Both the position numbers and the translations under genes were made by a program. From Desmonostoc geniculatum HA4340-LM1 (GTDB taxonomy: Bacteria; Cyanobacteriota; Cyanobacteriia; Cyanobacteriales; Nostocaceae): DNA of 64,000 nt. Positions 52,314-61,243 of the stretch are shown piece by piece. Position 1 is the first letter of the stretch; every line of letters starts with the position of its first letter. The notes under the pieces were generated by a model. The model was not told the DNA's origin and did not search any database. It worked only from the letters and a program-made list of their open reading frames with translations. Location: assembly GCA_019359545.1 (NCBI GenBank), contig JAHHHB010000028.1:1-64000 (forward strand), given 5' to 3'.

Positions 52314-53225
52314 TTATCTATTCCGAAAGCGTTGATGTCTAAAAAATAGCTGACTATCACCATAAAATGATGATACAAATTCTGATGTGGTTTCAATGTG
52401 TCCGATGACCTTAGCTTTTTGACGGTTATTATTTTCGTCTGTAGCTTCTTCCTGACTAACGCCATAGACAGTATATAAAGATGTTCCGGCTGGAATTGTA
52501 GCCAGGTCATTCCTAAAATCATGTGGTGGACTTTCCGGAAACTTGATATTTGAATTAGGTACAAGAAAAACCTGAGCGGGATAATAAGCTTTAGTTTCTT
52601 TTTGCCCGTGTTGGTCAATCTCTCCCAAATCCTCTAAATAGAGCTTTGTGGGATATTTGGTAACTCGACTAAATATTAAGTTGGTGATAATTGGGCCAAG
52701 ACTCTTAGCAACTGGAACGATATTTGATAATTCATTAGCGAAGAAATTATAGTTTTTGTCTTGTCCCACTAAAGATACTAAAGCCGAGAAATTACCTGAA
52801 GGATTTCCATCCACAAATAACTTGATTGCTAGACCTGGAGCAAAACCGCGATCGCTAGGTTCTCCAGTTACGGATAAACGCAAAAGTCCATAGTCTGCTC
52901 CTTTAAATAAGCCCGAAAATGAAGTATTATTTGTAGGAACAAACTTGATTTTAGCGACACTCCCGTGGGCGTGAATTGCTTTCTTCCAATTACTAGGTGC
53001 TTCGTCCAATTGACGATCCATTTTAGTTTTTAGAGCAGTTAAAAATAAACTGACAATATCAATTTTTCTCAACGCAGGAAGTTCATCATATTTAGACTTG
53101 AGAATTCTAGAGTTCCACAAAAAATCTTGTTTTTGAGCAGCTTTCCAAGACTGATAATCATCAGGTAAAGAACCTAAATCTTGAGCATTGTGCCAAAATT
53201 GCCGAATTTCTTCTAAATGTTGCAT
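52314..53225 (-). CDS. Catalase-like haem protein (Y4iL/allene oxide synthase-type superfamily)
   Basis: This 303-residue protein has features of the catalase-like superfamily rather than true catalases: the distal His segment AIHAHGSVAKIKF (His85/His87), GLLRLSVTG, RGFAPGLAIKLFVDG, and the Asn-bearing NYNFFANELSNIV. The C-terminal QLFFRHQRFRNR resembles Y4iL-type proteins but ends early, and I could not find the usual proximal R..F.Y haem ligand. Members include allene oxide synthases, which convert fatty acid hydroperoxides. Position between the dioxygenase-like and GMC genes supports hydroperoxide chemistry. Confidence 0.65.
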   Translation of the reverse strand: MQHLEEIRQFWHNAQDLGSLPDDYQSWKAAQKQDFLWNSRILKSKYDELPALRKIDIVSLFLTALKTKMDRQLDEAPSNWKKAIHAHGSVAKIKFVPTNNTSFSGLFKGADYGLLRLSVTGEPSDRGFAPGLAIKLFVDGNPSGNFSALVSLVGQDKNYNFFANELSNIVPVAKSLGPIITNLIFSRVTKYPTKLYLEDLGEIDQHGQKETKAYYPAQVFLVPNSNIKFPESPPHDFRNDLATIPAGTSLYTVYGVSQEEATDENNNRQKAKVIGHIETTSEFVSSFYGDSQLFFRHQRFRNR

Positions 53226-53543
53226 TTCTTCCTCCCTTGCATGTATGAAATAGTCAGAATTCAGGAGTCAGAATTCAGGAGTCAGAATAAATAGACCTCT
53301 TGCAAAAGTCCTTATTTGCGTTCTCTCCTCTGCGCCTCTGCGTGATACAAATTCATATTTATGCAAGAGGTCTAATGTTGTACTACTAACTCCTGAATCA
53401 AAGTCACAGAACTAGCAATTTGAGTCGAAACCCCTAGCTTTAGATATAGCAGATTTCAACGAAAGTGAAGTATACAACGATTCCGTCTCAAAGCTAAGTA
53501 TAAAGCGTGTTTTACTTCTGAATTCTGAATTCTGAATTCTTTT

Positions 53544-55307
53544 TTAACCTACTTTTCTCCAAGGTTTAAAGCCGTTGCTGACGCCAAAGAAAGCAGGTGC
53601 TAGTTGGGGATGATGACGACGGAGGATTGTTAGGAAGGTGTTGTTGTCAATCCAATCCAATCCAAATTGAGTGTAAACTTCAGCGGTGTAGTCTTTGGTA
53701 AAAAAGCGATCGCTCTTCAGTCTTCGAGATGCCATTAAGATAAATACACGAAAAGCAGTATCACTAAAACCAAAACCGTCTGGAAGATCCTCTGCAAATA
53801 AACCCACCATCAAATCTACGCTGTCAATGTCGTTGTTATAGACTTCGCGTAGTTCCTTAACCCATTGTTTATTAGTTGTAATCTCTTCAAAAGAATTGAC
53901 TTTACCCCGACCCAACAACTCACGAAAACGGTTGTAGCGAGGAACGCCTCTTTCCCTATCCCGCAAAATATCAACAGCAGCCAAATCAAATGCTGGTGTA
54001 TCGTCTCCTAACAGTTCTCCTGACAACTGTCGCAAAAAGCGGGGATAATTATGCAATCTCACGGCTCCGGGGTAAGAAGTTCCAAAAGAGTAAAACAAAT
54101 CTTGCATGGAAATTTCTTCTAAAGTCCCGCGAGTATTCTTACCAGCTATCTCAGCAAATTGTTTTTTGTTTAATAATTTGCCGTTACTAACTGCGTGGAA
54201 TTCCAAGTCATCTGGAATTAGAGGATGCATCCGATATACAGATACGAATTCTTGGGTGAGGTAATAGGGAGCGGTATGGTGGTCAGTTGGTGAGCCAACA
54301 ATTCCACTCAACAATTCACTATCACCAAGGCGACCCCAACGTTTTTTAAAATCCTCTCCCAGTAGTCCCCACCAGTTGGAATTCAAGGCGATGTCTGTAA
54401 CAGGATGTGGAAGAATGGCGGGAGTCCATTCAACAGTATGAATTTTAGCCGTCAAAGCCGCGACAATCAGTCGAGCGTGGTCGAAGAGTTCATTATCTGT
54501 CCACTCAGGATATATTTTCTTTAAGTGGTCACAAACCGTATTATGTTCTTTAACAAATAAGGTGTGCAACATGCTTAGCCCTACCCACCAAGCACCTGCA
54601 AAGCCTACTTTGTCAATGCCATTTTCTGGGTGAGCGGGTAATAAGCCGTCTTCACCAATCAGCATTTTTCCATCAACATGAGAACGCAAGGCGTCAATGG
54701 TTTCTTGATTACTGCCATAAATTTGTGAAGCATCCCACCAGTGAGTAACTTCATTAATAAAACTGGGAGGGTTTTTCGTATCCCCGGTACGGGTTTTGTC
54801 TTCTAAGGTTTTGTTGATTGTCAGTTCCCCGTGTTCTGCTAACCAAGGGTCATCCTGCTCTACAGGAATCTCAAATTTGTTATTGCGCTGGTTCCCACCA
54901 TGACTGAACCAATCATGGGTTTGAAATTGAATCCATGAAGCAGCAAGTAGATTCAAGATTGTGGCGGGTTGAAAGTCACCTCGTGCCAATAACACTCGGC
55001 TGACAGTGCGAGGATTTGGCGTGAGTATGTTTTTTTCATCCAATTTGGCATCTTGCAGCGGCACATTGCGCCCAAACCGAGTTCCAGCCATACCCATTTC
55101 TGGATGCTCAAGGTCATTGTAGCTGCCATCTGCGGTACGAACCTTTAAATGGCGACCATCGGCACTCGGAACGGGTTTAGGCAGCTTGTCGCTATTCGAT
55201 AGTTGCGAAGTATCGTGTAGGTTCTCTTTTCGCAGCTTTCCACGGAATTGAACTAATTTTAAAAGTCCGAGAGGAGTCGGCAATTTATGCCACGGAATTC
55301 CAAACAT
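53544..55307 (-). CDS. Haem peroxidase of the alpha-dioxygenase/cyclooxygenase group
   Basis: The animal-haem-peroxidase protein is about 587 residues from the start chosen. The distal His is in SWIQFQTHDWF and the proximal His in FVSVYRMHPLIPDD. The Tyr three residues before the proximal His (YRMH) occupies the place of the catalytic Tyr radical in COX and plant alpha-dioxygenase, so fatty acid dioxygenation is likely. Other family segments are THWWDASQIYGSN, LFVKEHNTVCDHLKKIYP and ARLIVAALTAKIHTVEW. I chose the ATG at 55307 because AGGAG lies 9 bases upstream; the frame extends to 55358. It is the first gene of the four-gene lipid-oxidation run. Confidence 0.85.
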   Translation of the reverse strand: MFGIPWHKLPTPLGLLKLVQFRGKLRKENLHDTSQLSNSDKLPKPVPSADGRHLKVRTADGSYNDLEHPEMGMAGTRFGRNVPLQDAKLDEKNILTPNPRTVSRVLLARGDFQPATILNLLAASWIQFQTHDWFSHGGNQRNNKFEIPVEQDDPWLAEHGELTINKTLEDKTRTGDTKNPPSFINEVTHWWDASQIYGSNQETIDALRSHVDGKMLIGEDGLLPAHPENGIDKVGFAGAWWVGLSMLHTLFVKEHNTVCDHLKKIYPEWTDNELFDHARLIVAALTAKIHTVEWTPAILPHPVTDIALNSNWWGLLGEDFKKRWGRLGDSELLSGIVGSPTDHHTAPYYLTQEFVSVYRMHPLIPDDLEFHAVSNGKLLNKKQFAEIAGKNTRGTLEEISMQDLFYSFGTSYPGAVRLHNYPRFLRQLSGELLGDDTPAFDLAAVDILRDRERGVPRYNRFRELLGRGKVNSFEEITTNKQWVKELREVYNNDIDSVDLMVGLFAEDLPDGFGFSDTAFRVFILMASRRLKSDRFFTKDYTAEVYTQFGLDWIDNNTFLTILRRHHPQLAPAFFGVSNGFKPWRKVG

Positions 55308-55952
55308 TATTTTCATCTCCTGGCAAATTATTTTAAATTTCGTCAACTTTAGATTCAAGGATATTTGATGTTAAAGTTTTCCTTGAGTCTGCTTACAACA
55401 AAATAACAAAATTATTGACATTGACCGATATTTTTAAGAGTTAATTTATAAAGAAAACTTTTAGTTATTGTGATGCATTAAATCTGTGTAACATTCAGCA
55501 ATAGATGGCGTGTTACAGCGTTAAAAATCGCAAATTTCTTAAGAAGTTATACCTGCGATTTTGGTTAACACAACAACAACTATTAGCGGCAGAAGCTACT
55601 ATTAGTAATGCTTCTTATCACCTGAATTTAATATTTGCTTTATAAATGACCTCTACAGAAATGGGCGCGATCGCCAATTTCGGGCAAAATTACAATGGCA
55701 ACAAAAACTTGCAGCCAGTAAAGGAATAGGATGAAACTAAAATCAGTACTGCTCCTGAGTTACTACATTTTCAACTATTATGTCTATTAATGCAGTTAAT
55801 TGAATGATGCAATATAATTCTTATTTTATCAACTGAAATTTAGTAACTTAACATCTGACGGTTAAGAGATATTTCGTAAATATTTATGAAGTTAAAATTA
55901 TGATTTTTTAAGCAATTTACAGCAATTTTCATGTATTTGAACCACATCTGTT
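55308..55952. other. AT-rich region upstream of the dioxygenase-like gene
   Basis: About 645 bp with no credible gene. It must include the promoter of the four-gene run. Confidence 0.5.
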
Positions 55953-56196
55953 GTAGGGGCACAGCAATGCTCATTGGTGTCAACTTAACGTGAAACCCTT
56001 ATCAAGACTTGATATTGAGTTCATTCACTTAGGGTTACTCACCGCGTCACCCCACCCTAACCCTCCCCTTATAAAGGGGAGGGAACTAGATTCTTTTTTC
56101 CCCCCTTTTACAAGGGGGGGATTAAGGGGGGTAAAGCGTATGTGGGACAAAGGTTTGAGCTGAAGTTGACACCTATGAGCAATGCTGTGCCCCTAC
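55953..56196. mobile_element. MITE-like element with 34-bp terminal inverted repeats (244 bp)
   Basis: Left end 55953-55986 (GTAGGGGCACAGCAATGC...GTGTCAACTT) and right end 56163-56196 are inverted repeats with two mismatches. The interior contains a second palindrome, CCCTCCCCTTATAAAGGGGAGGG, near 56058-56090 and C/G-runs around 56100-56140. No coding capacity. Confidence 0.7.
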
Positions 56197-56309
56197 CGCG
56201 TGGTCTATTTACCTGAAAATAGCTGTAAATCTCAAAAATAAAGGGGAGTGGGGAATGGGGAAAGACTTGTTGCAATTTGTCTCCTCATCCCCCTCATCCC
56301 CGCCACCTT

Positions 56310-57041
56310 CTAATCCCCCTGTCGATGGTCATCCCACAAGGTTGTTATTTCCCGTAAACTTTGATGATTGCCATTACCCAGAATGAGATGATCGAGCAGC
56401 GGAATGCCTAAAAACTGTGCCCCTGCTAATAATTGGTGGGTCAATTCTATATCTTCTTGGCTGGGTTCAAGGTTACCAGAAGGATGGTTGTGTGCAACTA
56501 TTACCCGTGTTGCGCCTTGACGAATAACTTCCCGAAAAATTTCACGGGGAGAGGCTAGGGTTTCGGTTGCGGTGCCAATAGTAATTACTTGCGTGCCTAG
56601 CAAACGATTCTTAACATCCAATAGCACTACTGCAAAACGTTCTTTTGTTTGCCACATCAAATCTTGACTGAGGGTAGCAGCAGCAGCAAGTGGGCTATCA
56701 ATGAGTGTGCCTTCTGAAGGGCGAAATTGAAAGGCACGTTTCCCCAATTCAATTGCTGCTAAAATGCTTGTCGCTTTCGCCGGGCCAACACCAGAAATTT
56801 GCATTAACTCAGCGGGTGTAACTTCTCGCAAAACTGCTAAAGGATCGCGTTGGTGTTTGCCTAATTCACTCAAAATATATTGTCCCAAACCCACAGCCGA
56901 CAGTTTCCCTGGCCCTTGGCCAGTGCCTAGTAGAATTGCGATTAACTCGGCTGTGCCTAAAATTTTGGCACCATGCGTCATTAGCCGTTCACGCGGACGC
57001 TCATTTGTAGGTAGGTCGGCAATTCTAAGGCAATAGGTCAT
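56310..57041 (-). CDS. radC: RadC family JAB/MPN-domain protein
   Basis: The 243-residue protein has an N-terminal helix-hairpin-helix ([22 protein letters not shown]) and a JAMM metalloprotease-like domain with [18 protein letters not shown] carrying the metal-binding H.H...D set. The Glu is in the preceding REIFREV region. RadC was once linked to DNA repair; its actual role is uncertain. Length is normal for the full family. It is a single gene. Confidence 0.93.
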   Translation of the reverse strand: MTYCLRIADLPTNERPRERLMTHGAKILGTAELIAILLGTGQGPGKLSAVGLGQYILSELGKHQRDPLAVLREVTPAELMQISGVGPAKATSILAAIELGKRAFQFRPSEGTLIDSPLAAAATLSQDLMWQTKERFAVVLLDVKNRLLGTQVITIGTATETLASPREIFREVIRQGATRVIVAHNHPSGNLEPSQEDIELTHQLLAGAQFLGIPLLDHLILGNGNHQSLREITTLWDDHRQGD

Positions 57042-57231
57042 AGAAAACTCAGGGAATAGTCACTAAAGATGGAAGTATCTTTAGTTATCCCTTGTTTGCT
57101 TTGGAAATTATCTTTATTTGAGAAAATCTTTAATTTTGGGTAGTTTCTAGGGGCAATCTCATGTGCAACTTTCCAAGGGAATACTAAAAATATTATGATT
57201 TTAGGCGATGCCTACGGCAGTAAACTACGCT

Positions 57232-57345
57232 ATGTTCGACGATCTATTCAATAATCTCAAAAGTTTTACTGGCTCTAAAATTCAAGAAGTCGGTAACGAT
57301 TTGCAAAAACGCTTCGGCGTTCCCGAACCCGCAGAGCCATTATGA
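57232..57345 (+). CDS. Small ORF, 37 aa
   Basis: The frame MFDDLFNNLKSFTGSKIQEV ends with DLQKRFGVPEPAEPL. Amphipathic composition suggests a real peptide or the N-terminal stub of a longer gene. The ribosome binding site is weak. It lies about 90 bp upstream of the toxin-antitoxin pair. No family recognised. Confidence 0.35.
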   Translation: MFDDLFNNLKSFTGSKIQEVGNDLQKRFGVPEPAEPL

Positions 57346-57434
57346 GCAATATCGAAACATCCTACTCCAAAGTTAAACTAGAATGCTATTGGTGCTAGCT
57401 TGAAGAAAAGAATTTTATATCGGAGCAGTACACT

Positions 57435-57665
57435 ATGTCATCTACAGCGATCGCCACAGTAGTGAAGATGATGGAGTCTTTATCTGTTGACGCACAGGAT
57501 AAAGTTGCAGAGCATCTTCGAGAATACATTAATGACTTGCAAGATGAAATTCAGTGGAACGAATCCTTCCAGAGAACGCAACAAAAACTTGTAGCTGCTG
57601 CACAACGCGCTAAACAAGAAATTGCTGAGGGAAAGGCTAATCCACTGGATTATGACCAACTATGA
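57435..57665 (+). CDS. Antitoxin-like small protein of a RelE-type TA pair
   Basis: The 76-residue acidic helical protein (MMESLSVDAQDKVAEHLREY, then ALD-like ending GKANPLDYDQL) overlaps the toxin start by ATGA at 57662. The arrangement and the C-terminal EIAEGKANPLDYDQL tail match antitoxins partnering ParE/RelE-like toxins in cyanobacteria. There is no recognisable DNA-binding domain, so autoregulation is uncertain. Confidence 0.7.
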   Translation: MSSTAIATVVKMMESLSVDAQDKVAEHLREYINDLQDEIQWNESFQRTQQKLVAAAQRAKQEIAEGKANPLDYDQL

Positions 57666-57925
57666 AGTCCGCAGTGCTTCCCTCATTTTGGGCTGAATAT
57701 AGGCATTTAAGCGATGATATCAGACAAAGCGCTAGGAAAGCTTATCGTTTGTGGGCAAAGAATCCATTTCACCCGTCTTTGCATTTCAAGTGTATCAATA
57801 CCCAAGAGAATATTTGGTCTGTGAGAGTGACGAGGAGTTATCGAGCAATTGGGGTACTAGAAGGTGATATGCTTACATGGTTTTGGATTGGTAGCCATGA
57901 TGACTATGAAAAGTTCTTTTCTTAA
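57662..57925 (+). CDS. RelE/ParE-superfamily toxin
   Basis: The 87-residue protein resembles mRNA-interferase-type RelE/ParE toxins: LPSFWAEYRHLSDDIRQSARKAYRLW helices, then the strand motif NIWSVRVTRSYRAIGVLEGD and an aromatic-charged end WFWIGSHDDYEKFF. The SVRVTRSYRA segment holds the conserved basic residues. Its start overlaps the antitoxin stop by 4 bp (ATGA), giving a coupled two-gene operon. Confidence 0.8.
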   Translation: MKSAVLPSFWAEYRHLSDDIRQSARKAYRLWAKNPFHPSLHFKCINTQENIWSVRVTRSYRAIGVLEGDMLTWFWIGSHDDYEKFFS

Positions 57926-58008
57926 CTTGTCACCAGTCCGATATTTTGATGTGACGGCTAGTCAAAATTTTGCTATTACCCCAAAAGCGATCTACAACCC
58001 CTTGTATT

Positions 58009-58944
58009 TTATAGATACATTTGCGTTGCTTTGAGCATGTGGTAGGTGATTATCAACTGGGTAAGCGCCAGGGGATAACTTTGCAGCGTTTCCCCAGTTG
58101 TACCAGCAATTTTGCCAAGTTCTGGGTTGCTTTCGCGATCGCAAATACTTTTTAAATGAGGCATATCAGAACATATAATATGCTCTAATTTATTCACCTG
58201 TTCTAAGGTGGCATGGCCATCAACTTCTAAGACATCTACAGGTTTACTCATATCCCTGTCCAGTCCCAGGCGAATGGCTGAATCAGAATTACCACCAGTA
58301 TTGGTAATTGTGGTGAAATCTGGGTGAGGAATTGTCGGACGCAATACCAAGCGGACATTCAGGTGTCCATTAGTTTCATCTTCTTCTTCGGTGGGTGGGT
58401 AGAAACTAATAACAATATCAGACCATTGCCGCTGGGGACGGATAAATTCTGCTGAGTCTGGTTCGCGCTTTTCTAGTTCCGCCAATACTTGTTCAGCACT
58501 GTAGCCCCGCTTTTGCGTGTCTCGTTTGACTTTCCACTTAGCGCGTAGTGGTTCCGGGGGCGCAAGGTAAACTTTCACGTCATAAGAATCGCGGGCGGCG
58601 CGGGTAGAATAACCGAGTAATCCCTCAATAATCACGAATTTATTGGGCTTGATATACTGCGGTGGCTCGAATGTGCCCGTTTTATGGCTGTAAACTGGCT
58701 TGAGAATCGGCTGTCCTGTGCGTAGTAGCGACAGGTGTTGCTGCATAATATCTAAGTAGTTGCAGTCTGGGTGGAGGGCTGTGATGCCAATTTCTGCGCG
58801 TTGTTGGCGATCGTAACGGTGGTAATCATCTGTACAAATCAGCGTCACATTTTCTGGGCCGAGTACCTGAGCGATTCCCCGCGTTAACGTTGTTTTACCA
58901 GCAGCGCTGTCCCCTACAATACCAAGAATTATTGGACGGCTCAT
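58009..58944 (-). CDS. Phosphoribulokinase/uridine kinase family protein
   Basis: The 311-residue P-loop kinase has Walker A GIVGDSAAGKTT, the CTDDYHRYDR motif, LHPDCNYLD, PVYSHKTGTFE, VIIEGLLGY and KRDTQKRGYS/REPDSAEFI motifs of the phosphoribulokinase family. Calvin-cycle PRKs of cyanobacteria usually carry a cysteine in the P-loop (GDSGCGKS) for redox control; this one has Ala. It is therefore probably a paralogue outside classical thioredoxin regulation, with uncertain substrate. The ATG at 58944 starts at the domain; the frame to 58992 is an extension. Confidence 0.82.
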   Translation of the reverse strand: MSRPIILGIVGDSAAGKTTLTRGIAQVLGPENVTLICTDDYHRYDRQQRAEIGITALHPDCNYLDIMQQHLSLLRTGQPILKPVYSHKTGTFEPPQYIKPNKFVIIEGLLGYSTRAARDSYDVKVYLAPPEPLRAKWKVKRDTQKRGYSAEQVLAELEKREPDSAEFIRPQRQWSDIVISFYPPTEEEDETNGHLNVRLVLRPTIPHPDFTTITNTGGNSDSAIRLGLDRDMSKPVDVLEVDGHATLEQVNKLEHIICSDMPHLKSICDRESNPELGKIAGTTGETLQSYPLALTQLIITYHMLKATQMYL

Positions 58945-59068
58945 TCTACCTCCCACAATAAAAAGTAGTTTATTAATAAAATTTCCCCACAATAGTTTTC
59001 ATTCTAGAAGGGTTTAGGCGAGTAACTCAAACAAACACTTGGTATGCAATATCTCTACACATACAGCA

Positions 59069-59111
59069 GAATTCAGAATGGGCTACGCCCCGCTACGCTA
59101 ACAGAATTCAG
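59069..59111. repeat. 43-bp dispersed repeat, second copy
   Basis: Partner of 49997-50039; one mismatch in the CGCTACGC core. Confidence 0.75.
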
Positions 59112-59169
59112 AATTCAGGATTCAGAATAAAGACTCATCTTTTATTCCCAATGCCCAATGCCCAATTTT

Positions 59170-59832
59170 ATGACAACTCAAACACTAGGACTCGAACAAA
59201 ATTTATATGATTATTTATTGTCAATTTCTCTGCGCGAACCGGAAATTTTAACTCAACTGAGACAAGAAACAGCCCAGCATCCAGTGGGTAGAATGCAGAT
59301 TGCTCCTGAACAAGGGCAGTTTTTGGCACTGTTGGTGCAGTTGTTGGGAGCGAAGAAAACTTTGGAAATTGGTGTATTTACAGGCTATAGTTCCCTGGTG
59401 GTGGCATTGGCGTTACCGAGTGACGGGAAGGTGGTAGCCTGTGATATTAGTGAGGAATTTACAGCGATCGCTCGACGCTATTGGCAGCAAGCGGGAGTAG
59501 CAAATAAAATTGGGCTGCACATTGCCCCAGCGATGGATACTTTAGATTGGCTATTGGCAACAGGAGAAAGAGAAACTTTTGATTTTGCTTTCATCGATGC
59601 AGATAAAAGCAACTATGATGCGTATTATGAGCGATCGCTGGAACTTGTGCGATCGGGGGGAGTGATTGCGATCGATAATGTCCTGTGGTCAGGCAGGGTT
59701 GCCGACCCCCAAGTGCAGGATAATAGAACTAAAAGAATTCGTGCCTTTAATCAGAAGTTGCATCAAGATCAGCGAGTGAGTTTGAGTGTAATTGCGATCG
59801 GCGATGGCTTGACTCTCGCGCTTAAAAAGTAA
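59170..59832 (+). CDS. SAM-dependent O-methyltransferase (family 3)
   Basis: The 220-residue cation-dependent O-methyltransferase has the SAM loop TLEIGVFTGYSSLVVALALP, acidic VVACDIS, FDFAFIDADKSNYDAYYE and VIAIDNVLWSGRVADP. It belongs to the same family as the gene at 4351-5022 but is a clearly distinct sequence. In cyanobacteria close relatives methylate catechols or mycosporine precursors, but no such pathway genes are nearby. The start at 59170 lies just after a GCCCAATGCCC repeat. Confidence 0.9.
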   Translation: MTTQTLGLEQNLYDYLLSISLREPEILTQLRQETAQHPVGRMQIAPEQGQFLALLVQLLGAKKTLEIGVFTGYSSLVVALALPSDGKVVACDISEEFTAIARRYWQQAGVANKIGLHIAPAMDTLDWLLATGERETFDFAFIDADKSNYDAYYERSLELVRSGGVIAIDNVLWSGRVADPQVQDNRTKRIRAFNQKLHQDQRVSLSVIAIGDGLTLALKK

Positions 59833-60045
59833 TGTCTTTCTCATCATTTTTATTTATTAATTTAAAAACTAAAAATATTTGCTTTTGCATTGGGAATTTC
59901 TTAACATATTGTTATGGAAATTGAATTAGCTAAAACCCAGTTAAATGTTAGCCGTAAATTTAAATAAAAAACGGGAAAAGAGCATACCCTAATTCAGAAT
60001 ATCAACTTGAATCATTCTAAACATATTGTTCATTGGAGTAATTTT

Positions 60046-60216
60046 ATGCTGAAAATTGCTAGATTTTTTACACCCGAAAATAACAACAGTAAAACATCAA
60101 TAAACACAGGAGTCGATTTTAAAACTTTACCTAACCATTCTGCAAAGGTTAATTACCTCAAAACCTTTGACACTGCTTTGATTGCATATTACATGATGGG
60201 GTTTGGCAATTTCTAA
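60046..60216 (+). CDS. Small hypothetical protein, 56 aa
   Basis: A GGAG lies 9 bases before the ATG. The protein begins MLKIARFFTPENNN and ends YYMMGFGNF, with no signal peptide. Composition is protein-like and a good ribosome binding site supports expression. The family is not recognised. It lies upstream of the lectin-like genes on the same strand, separated by a dispersed palindrome. Confidence 0.5.
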   Translation: MLKIARFFTPENNNSKTSINTGVDFKTLPNHSAKVNYLKTFDTALIAYYMMGFGNF

Positions 60217-60399
60217 GATTTTAAATTGCCTACACTAATCGTAAATTGTTTGTGGACATCGTTGATTTCGCAAACATAATATGACTCATAGAACAATACG
60301 GTTCAGATAATTTGTCTTTTAAGACGCGATTTATCGCGTCTCTACATTATCTGTAAATGTTTTCGTGTTTAGAAAAAACTTTTTCATCAGGATAAACTT

Positions 60400-60801
60400 A
60401 TGAAACTCACAACTTTAATCAATTCTGCGCTGATTATTGCTTCGATTACTTTGATACCTGGAATTGCTGGCGCTCAAACAGCCAATAATAACAATATTGA
60501 TGTTCACCCCAAAGATTTGTGGAGTATACTCTCGGATAATAGAGTATGGGATATCAATGCCAACGGTTTAGGTGAGGACAATAAGCAGAGATATGGCTCT
60601 GGACTTGCCAGCAAAAATTTTAACTTCCAACACGGTAGTCTGATTGGAACTTTAGATGATGGCAAGACTTATTTTCCTGTAGGAACTCATTTAAAATTGA
60701 CAGTTTTAATCCCAGGTACACTCAAATTAGTACATTGGGATCAGGATTACACAAATAACAACGGTTCTGTGAGAGCATTTGTCAACGTAGAGCGCAAATG
60801 A
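60400..60801 (+). CDS. Secreted LecA (PA-IL)-like lectin domain protein, truncated domain
   Basis: The 133-residue protein has a signal peptide (residues 1-25, ending IAGA) followed by most of a LecA-like beta-sandwich: DNRVWDINANG, HGSLIGTLDDGKTYFPVGTH, and LKLVHWDQDYTNNNGSVRAF. The D....TNNNG loop matches the PA-IL calcium/galactose site (D...T..NN). The first 35 or so residues of the domain, present in the neighbouring protein, are missing. The DNA from about 60500 to 60800 is very close to 61850-62140, so it arose by partial duplication. Sugar binding is inferred. Confidence 0.7.
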   Translation: MKLTTLINSALIIASITLIPGIAGAQTANNNNIDVHPKDLWSILSDNRVWDINANGLGEDNKQRYGSGLASKNFNFQHGSLIGTLDDGKTYFPVGTHLKLTVLIPGTLKLVHWDQDYTNNNGSVRAFVNVERK

Positions 60802-61243
60802 ATTACTCTTGAATCTTTGTCAATTTATCAGCCCAAAGATAGCCAAATTTAGCTTCATGCATACTGAATACGTCCAACTACGTATTTAATCAAGAGCAAT
60901 AAAGCATTGAAGTAACTACAAGTATAAAGTCAGTCAAATAGAGGATATACACTAATGTAGTTCAATTAGTGGGATTTGGCTTGAGAATATCCCTCCAACC
61001 TCCTTAAACAGGGTTGCTCAATTCACTCTTTTTAAGGAGGACTAGGGAGGATTGATTTTCAACTAAATTATATTTGCATACATAGCATTTTTAAATAGCA
61101 AATGAACAAGTTTAGAGTCAAAATTACTGCATAGCAGATAATTGTTGTTCAGAACCTAAATAGGATTGCTTGAATGCGGCTATCATCATTGAGATCTAAG
61201 TATATTGAGAGATTGGTTTACTAACAGGAAAAAGGAGAAAACG
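60802..61243. other. Spacer between lectin-like genes with an inverted repeat
   Basis: About 440 bp without a gene. CCCTCCAACCTCCTTAAA near 60990 and TTTAAGGAGGACTAGGGAGG near 61031 form an imperfect stem (60990-61053), perhaps a terminator or small repeat element. AAGGAG just before 61244 is the ribosome binding site of the next gene. Confidence 0.5.
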
